DNA from: Acidimangrovimonas sediminis
Lineage (GTDB): Bacteria > Pseudomonadota > Alphaproteobacteria > Rhodobacterales > Rhodobacteraceae
Direction of reading: 5' to 3'
Assembly (NCBI RefSeq): GCF_002871005.1
Contig: NZ_PHSN01000014.1
Span: forward strand, 124,001 to 188,000
DNA length: 64,000 nt
The notes below the pieces were generated by a model. That model did not search any database. It worked only from the letters and a program-made list of their open reading frames with translations, and was not told the DNA's origin. Each line of letters opens with the position of its first letter. The first letter of the stretch is position 1. Shown here in pieces: positions 59,624-64,000 of the stretch. A program made the translations under genes and the position numbers.

Positions 59624-60570
59624 CCCTGCCGCTCTATGATCCCGCGCCGCAGCGACCTGTCGCCAGCAACACCGCGCTGACGGTCCCCGACCTGCCCGAG
59701 GGGATGCACTTCCCGCTCGTCTGCCGCTGGCCCGAGGGCGACGCACCGAAGGGTTACGCGATCTTCTGCCACGGCCTTGGCGCAAGCGGGCGCGACTATG
59801 CCAAGCTATCGGAACGCTGGGCACGCGGGGGCTACCTTGTCATCCACCCGACCTTCGCCGACTCGGTCGAGGCGGTCGTCGCAGCCGATCCGGCGCTTGC
59901 CCCCGGCGCCGATCTCGAACGCTGGACGGAAGACCCGCGCCTGCGCCAGCGTCTCTACGAGGCCCTGCACAGCGCCCCCTACTGGGTCGACAGGATCCGT
60001 ATCGTCCGTGGCGTGCTCGACCGGCTGGAAACGATCGTCGCAGCCACGTGCGGGCCACAGGCGGCCCCGCTGCGCGGCGCGATCGCCGGGCATTCCTTTG
60101 GCGCCTATACCGCGCAGCTTCTCGCAGGGGCCGAGGTCGACCTGCCCGGCGAAGGACCCGCGCAATTCCGTGAGGGCCGCTTCTCGGCGGCAATCCTGCT
60201 CAGCGCGCAGGGCCGCGACCAGCAGGGCCTGCGCGCCGGGTCCTGGGACGGAATAGAGGGGCCGATGCTCAACGTCACCGGCACCCGTGATGGCGGCGCC
60301 AAGGGGCAGGACTGGCACTGGAAGACGGAGCCCTACGACCTTGCCCCGCCGGGCGACAAGTACCTGGCCGTGCTCGAGGGCGCAGATCACTTCCTTGGCG
60401 GCATAGCCCGGCCCAACCAGAGCCCGGCGCCCGCGCAAGGTGCCGCCGTCCGCGCCCTGACCCTTGCCTTTCTCGACACCTACCTTGCCGATGAGGCCGA
60501 GGCGAAAGCCTGGCTCGCCTCGGCCGACGACCAGATGGGGGAATGCGGCCTGATCTTCGCCCGGAAATAG
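59620..60570 (+). CDS. Alpha/beta hydrolase (esterase/amidase-like)
   Basis: The 316-aa protein has the oxyanion-hole motif CHGLGASGRDY, the nucleophile elbow GHSFGA and a late GADHFLGG histidine, a catalytic triad of the alpha/beta-hydrolase fold resembling dienelactone-hydrolase/PAF-acetylhydrolase-like proteins. No signal peptide is seen. It overlaps the ATPase gene by ATGA and ends the operon, so it probably hydrolyses the imported compound in the cytoplasm, with the CoA-transferase acting on the released acid. Confidence 0.85.
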   Translation: MTLPLYDPAPQRPVASNTALTVPDLPEGMHFPLVCRWPEGDAPKGYAIFCHGLGASGRDYAKLSERWARGGYLVIHPTFADSVEAVVAADPALAPGADLERWTEDPRLRQRLYEALHSAPYWVDRIRIVRGVLDRLETIVAATCGPQAAPLRGAIAGHSFGAYTAQLLAGAEVDLPGEGPAQFREGRFSAAILLSAQGRDQQGLRAGSWDGIEGPMLNVTGTRDGGAKGQDWHWKTEPYDLAPPGDKYLAVLEGADHFLGGIARPNQSPAPAQGAAVRALTLAFLDTYLADEAEAKAWLASADDQMGECGLIFARK

Positions 60571-60663
60571 GCGGTGCAGTCCCCGGAGCGCCGCACGGGA
60601 TACGCGCGGCTCGCCCGCGCGCCCCGTCGGCTCCGATCACCGAACGTGGCGGGTGCCTCCGAT

Positions 60664-60712
60664 GGAGGACTGGGCGCGCGCTTCCGATCGGACCGATCAC
60701 GAAAACACGCAT
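60664..60712 (-). pseudogene. Possible 5' remnant of a second epimerase gene
   Basis: An ATG at 60712 with AGGAGG upstream starts MRVFVIGPIGSA, resembling MRVFVTGATGWVG of the epimerase gene nearby. Sixteen bases, 60697-60712, are identical to 61621-61636. After about 15 codons the frame becomes arginine-rich and antisense to the hydrolase, so only a stub is left. Confidence 0.4.
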
Positions 60713-60745
60713 GATGCCCTCCTGTCGCGTGCCGCGGCCGGGCGA

Positions 60746-61636
60746 TCAGCCGGCCAAGTACGCGGGGTCCGCCAGATCGGCGAGCAGCCCGCGTTCCGTC
60801 GGATGCCAGCCCAGGGTTTCGCGGGTCTGCGCGCTGCTGGTCGGCGCATCGAGGCCCACGAAGGGCGCGAACCAGCCGAACTGCGCCTGTGCCTCTTCGG
60901 CCGCCACCCCCTTGACCGGCAGATCGAGCTGGCGCCCGATCACCCCCGCAATGTCCTTCAGCATGACACCTTCTTCCGCAACCGCATGAAAGGGGCCCGC
61001 CTCGGGCCGGTCAAGCACCATCAGGAACAGGCGCGCGGCATCCCGGCGGTGCACCGCGGGCCAGCGGTTCTGGCCGTCACCGATGTAGGCCGAGACGCCC
61101 TTGTCCCGGGCGATCCCCGCCAGGCGCGGCACGAAGCCATGATCCCCCACGCCGTGCACGGAGGGCGCAAGCCGGACCGCGCAGGCCCGGATGCCCCGCG
61201 CCCGCAGATCCTCCACCACCGCCTCGGAGGCGCGCGGGAAGCTGTCGGTCACCGGCGGCGCAGCATCTTCTTCCGTCGCCAGACGCCCCGGCGCCAGCAG
61301 CGCCACGCCCGAGGTCACGATCAGCGGCTTGTCGGTGTCCTCGAGCGCCGCACCAAGCGTCGCGATCGCGGCCTTGTCCGCCGCGCAATTCTCGGCGAAG
61401 CGCGACCAGTCGTGGTTGAAGGCCGTGTGGATCACCGCATCGGCCCTGACCGCCGCCGCATGCAGCACCTCAAGATCCTCCACCGCGCCACGCACGACGG
61501 AGGCCCCCGCCGCCGCCAGCGCCCCGGCGCTCTTCTCCGATCGGGCGAGGCCTGTCACCCCATGCCCGGCAGCGATCAATTCCTCGACCACGGCTGATCC
61601 GACCCAGCCTGTGGCCCCTGTCACGAAAACACGCAT
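60746..61636 (-). CDS. NAD(P)-dependent epimerase/dehydratase-family oxidoreductase (extended SDR, NmrA-like)
   Basis: The 296-aa protein has the extended-SDR cofactor motif VTGATGWVG near the N-terminus, then VIHTAFNHDW and a C-terminal substrate domain with GDGQNRWPAVHRRDAARLFLM. The usual YxxxK is not obvious, so it may bind a nucleotide without classic SDR chemistry. AAGGAG precedes the ATG at 61636. It is divergent from an AraC gene, a common regulator/target arrangement. Confidence 0.87.
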   Translation of the reverse strand: MRVFVTGATGWVGSAVVEELIAAGHGVTGLARSEKSAGALAAAGASVVRGAVEDLEVLHAAAVRADAVIHTAFNHDWSRFAENCAADKAAIATLGAALEDTDKPLIVTSGVALLAPGRLATEEDAAPPVTDSFPRASEAVVEDLRARGIRACAVRLAPSVHGVGDHGFVPRLAGIARDKGVSAYIGDGQNRWPAVHRRDAARLFLMVLDRPEAGPFHAVAEEGVMLKDIAGVIGRQLDLPVKGVAAEEAQAQFGWFAPFVGLDAPTSSAQTRETLGWHPTERGLLADLADPAYLAG

Positions 61637-61943
61637 TGCAGATCTCCTTTGGCAATGCACCAAAGATAAAGGCCCGATTTGGGACGAATAACCTTTCTGG
61701 GTCCGTATTTGGTATTCATTCGTTCAGATCTGCAGAAGCGTCGCCTGCTGCGATGCCTCGGCTCTACGTCGCGCCTTCCCGTACCGGATCAGCGTCAGCC
61801 CGGAAGACCGGCACGACCACCTTCAGGGGCAATCGCGCGCCCCGCCCGGGCGATTCAGCCGACGGATGGCAGACGCGACCCTGGAAACGGGACGGCGGAG
61901 AACTATGGTCCAAACCAAGTATCCATTCGTTCAGGGCAGGGAT
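61637..61943. promoter_or_regulatory. Divergent promoter region with two CATTCGTTCAG copies
   Basis: CATTCGTTCAG occurs as direct repeats at 61717-61727 and 61924-61934, near the epimerase promoter and just before the AraC start. They may be sites for the AraC-family protein. In-frame starts of the AraC gene at 61866 and 61905 lie inside this region but are less likely. Confidence 0.5.
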
Positions 61944-62891
61944 ATGGATCCGCTCTCCGACATTCTCTCGCTGCTCAGGCTGCGCAGCTATGTGTCCGGC
62001 GGGCTCGATGCCGGTGGCGCGTTCGCCATACAGTTCGACCGGCACGACGGGATCAAGTTTCACGCCGTGGTCGCCGGGACCTGCTGGGTCTCGCTCGAGG
62101 ACGCGGCCGATCCGGTTCAGATCCACGCGGGTGAATGCTTTCTGCTGCCGCATGGCAAGGCCTTCCGGATCTCGAGCGATCCCATGGTCACGCCGGTCGA
62201 CCTGCGGCAGATCCTGCCGCCCAGGCCGGACGGGCGGATCATGACCTACAACGGCGGCGGAGACTTCCTGAGCATCGGCGGATACTTCTCCTTGGCCGAG
62301 GGTCAGGCGGATCTGCTCTTGGAGACGCTCCCCTCGCTGCTACACATCCGGGATGCGGCCGATGGCGAGATGTTGCGCTGGTGCGTCGAACGACTGCGCA
62401 AGGAGATGTCCGACGCCCTGCCCGGCGATTTCGTGGTGGCGCAACAACTGGCCATGATGATCCTCGTGCAGGCGCTGCGTTCGCATCAAGCCCGCAGGCC
62501 CGAGGCGGCGACCGGCTGGTTGTTTGCGCTTGCCAACCCACGCTTGCGCGACGCGATCAGCGCGATGCACCGCGCCCCCGGCCACCGCTGGACGGTCGAA
62601 ACCCTCGCCGCCGAGGCCGCCATGTCGCGCACGGCCTTTGCCCTGCTCTTCAAGCAGGTCGCCGGGGTCTCGCCGATGGCCTATCTGACACGGTGGCGCA
62701 TGCTGAAGGCCGCCGAAAAGCTGACCGCCTCGCGCCAGTCACTGGCCGAGATCAGTTCCGCCCTGGGTTACGAGTCGGAGAAATCCTTCAGCGCGACCTT
62801 CAAGCGCATCATGCTTCGCTCGCCCCGCCAGTATGGTCGCGAGGTCGGGGAATGCGCGTCTCCCCCGGCCACGGCCTTGCCGACCCTCTGA
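61944..62891 (+). CDS. AraC family regulator with cupin sensor domain
   Basis: The 315-aa protein starts with MDPLSDILSLLRLRSYVSGGLDAGG, the typical opening of cupin_6 AraC regulators, giving a sensor domain to about residue 190. The C-terminal HTH domain (about 200-300) reads AAMSRTAFALLFKQVAGVSPMAYL and ISSALGYESEKSFSATFKR. AGGG lies just before ATG 61944, which is why that start is preferred. It is divergent from the epimerase gene and is followed by a DUF2867 gene; it probably controls both. Confidence 0.9.
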   Translation: MDPLSDILSLLRLRSYVSGGLDAGGAFAIQFDRHDGIKFHAVVAGTCWVSLEDAADPVQIHAGECFLLPHGKAFRISSDPMVTPVDLRQILPPRPDGRIMTYNGGGDFLSIGGYFSLAEGQADLLLETLPSLLHIRDAADGEMLRWCVERLRKEMSDALPGDFVVAQQLAMMILVQALRSHQARRPEAATGWLFALANPRLRDAISAMHRAPGHRWTVETLAAEAAMSRTAFALLFKQVAGVSPMAYLTRWRMLKAAEKLTASRQSLAEISSALGYESEKSFSATFKRIMLRSPRQYGREVGECASPPATALPTL

Positions 62892-62915
62892 CGCGCCAAT
62901 GCAAGGAGACCACCC

Positions 62916-63437
62916 ATGGGAACGCGGATCCGCCAGGTCCCCTGCCCGACCGACAGCGCGATCTCCGGCTGGCTGCCCGGCGCCGATCTTGCCGATGCCT
63001 TCGCCGTCGATCTGACCAGTGCGGATGCGGCGCGCGGCATCGAGGCACTGGCCCGCAGCACCCTCGGCCACCCCGCGCCCTGGATCCGCCTGCTTCTGTC
63101 GGTCAGGAACACCGCGATGCGCCCGTTCGGCGTCAAAACCTCGGCGCAGCTACAGCAACAGGCCGAGAGCGCTGGGGCGGAACATATCGACTTCTTCCGG
63201 GTCATCGAGAAATCCGGGTCGGAGATGGTGCTGGGCGAGGACGATCGCCACCTCGATTTCCGCGCCTCGCTGCTGCTGCGACCCGCTCGCGACGGCGCGG
63301 GGTCGGAACTGGTCGCGACGACCGTGGTGCGGTGCCACAACCTCACCGGGAGGGCCTATTTGTTCGCGATCGCACCCTTTCATCGGCAGGTGATCCGCTC
63401 CAATCTCACCGCCGCCGCCGGGCGCGGCTGGAGGTGA
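62916..63437 (+). CDS. DUF2867 family protein
   Basis: The 173-aa protein resembles DUF2867: a central LLLSVRNTAMRPFGVKT segment, LDFRASLLLRP and a C-terminal FAIAPFHRQVIRSNL. GCAAGGAGA precedes the ATG. DUF2867 proteins are of unknown function and are often fused or adjacent to NAD-epimerase proteins, as here. It is 24 bp behind the AraC gene. Confidence 0.8.
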   Translation: MGTRIRQVPCPTDSAISGWLPGADLADAFAVDLTSADAARGIEALARSTLGHPAPWIRLLLSVRNTAMRPFGVKTSAQLQQQAESAGAEHIDFFRVIEKSGSEMVLGEDDRHLDFRASLLLRPARDGAGSELVATTVVRCHNLTGRAYLFAIAPFHRQVIRSNLTAAAGRGWR

Positions 63438-63708
63438 GGCGCGCCGCCGCCTGCGACAGCCGGCACCCAGTCGGGCGGCCCGGCGGGGGACTGCGGCCGT
63501 CGGGTCACTTTCCGAATCCACGCGCATGGAGCGCGCGCACTCACACACCCCGGCTCACCAGCATCCGGCGAGGCGCCGTCAAATCCGAGGATCCTGATCG
63601 AGCGAACCTTTGAGGAGACCGCGAGCAGGGAAACGGCCCCTGCCGCCAGCATGGCTTCTCCTTGCTCAGGACTTCGGGAAAGGCGCCGCCACCAGAGACC
63701 ACCAGACA

Positions 63709-64000
63709 TCAGGACGCGCAGAGGGCAGGCAAGATGACGCGCCGGTCGCCGCCTGCGCCGTTGTCCCCTTCTCCGGTCACCACCCGCACCGTCAGCGGCA
63801 GGCCGTAGGCACGCGTCAGCCGGTCGGCGGTGAGGATCTCCCCCGCGGAGCCGCTCGCACTTATTTCGCCCTCTTCCATGAGGACAAGCCGGTCGGCATA
63901 GCGGGCGGCGATGTTCAGGTCGTGAAGGATCACCACGACGCAGCCACCGGCCCGCGCGAAGGCCCGTGCGATCTCCATCACCAGGACCTGGTGGCGGATG
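63709..64000 (-). CDS. hmuV: HmuV-like heme/iron ABC ATPase, C-terminal part, 5' end outside window
   Basis: The visible 96 codons run to the window edge and contain the end of an HmuV/FecE-like ATPase: VVVILHDLNIAARYADRLVLMEEG carries the switch histidine, followed by AGEILTADRLTRAYG. The frame is open through the last bases, so the gene continues beyond 64000. Walker A, signature and Walker B are not in the window. The 270 bp on its downstream side hold no recognised gene. Confidence 0.82.
   Translation of the reverse strand, partial: IRHQVLVMEIARAFARAGGCVVVILHDLNIAARYADRLVLMEEGEISASGSAGEILTADRLTRAYGLPLTVRVVTGEGDNGAGGDRRVILPALCAS

Noticed and set aside
1-64000. CRISPR array, tRNA, rRNA or riboswitch
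   Set aside because: No regularly spaced repeats, no cloverleaf with a TTCGA-type arm in context, no rRNA-like conserved block and no known riboswitch core were recognised; short or divergent ones could be missed by eye.

Overview
This window is a 64 kb piece of a very GC-rich (roughly two thirds G+C by eye) proteobacterial genome. The gene content points to an alphaproteobacterium of the Rhodobacterales/Paracoccaceae type: many ABC and TRAP uptake systems each tied to a small catabolic operon, GntR/HutC/IclR-type control, a DHPS-like dehydrogenase cluster and an N,N-dimethylformamidase-like protein. That taxonomic guess is inference. No rRNA, tRNA, CRISPR array or replication gene was seen. 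It reads as accessory catabolic DNA (genomic island, chromid or megaplasmid), with one decayed mobile-element region in the middle.

Layout. 1-2070: end of a Pot/Ugp-type ABC operon, divergent from an AhpD-like carboxymuconolactone-decarboxylase-family gene, with two facing TGGAATnnnGTTC sites between them. 2167-7060: a yhiI-rbbA-yhhJ type efflux/ribosome-associated ABC operon. 7463-15730: MFS permease, GlxA-type regulator, M20 peptidase, a small NTF2-like gene, an M14 peptidase and a DMFase large-subunit-like protein. 15838-25632: a HutC-type repressor, an SsuACB-like importer, a HisC-like aminotransferase, an SDR, a histidinol-dehydrogenase-family enzyme lacking two histidinol-type residues, a zinc alcohol dehydrogenase and an APH-fold protein. 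Two copies of TGTATATACTT tie these together; the enzyme trio resembles HpsN/HpsO/HpsP of dihydroxypropanesulfonate catabolism.

25913-32429 is a scar. A GntR regulator and dppD are intact, but dppF is cut by an inverted IS3-family end, followed by a TniB-TniQ fragment of a Tn7/Tn5053-like transposon whose right end is recognisable at about 30445-30528. Beyond it lie broken pieces of an M20 deacetylase, an agmatinase, an amino-acid ABC ATPase and its permease.

32430-41489 holds the most unusual system. A TetR repressor with two matching operator copies faces an operon for an NrtA/CynA-like ABC importer, an OsmC protein, an acyl-CoA-dehydrogenase-like flavoenzyme, cyanase, a rhodocoxin-type ferredoxin reductase and a 2Fe-2S ferredoxin, with an AraC/ThcR-like regulator after it. 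The set suggests that an imported nitrogen compound is oxidised to cyanate, which cyanase then turns into ammonia and CO2.

41718-50144 is a beta-oxidation-type module: a fused acyl-CoA ligase/enoyl-CoA hydratase, a TRAP transporter, a thiolase, a 3-hydroxyacyl-CoA-type SDR and a MaoC hydratase, next to a repressor with two TetR DNA-binding domains in one chain. 51585-60570: a LysR regulator, CoA-transferase, complete peptide-type ABC transporter (with a permease-ATPase fusion) and an alpha/beta hydrolase. 60746-64000: an epimerase divergent from an AraC regulator, a DUF2867 protein, and the 3' part of an HmuV-like ATPase gene.
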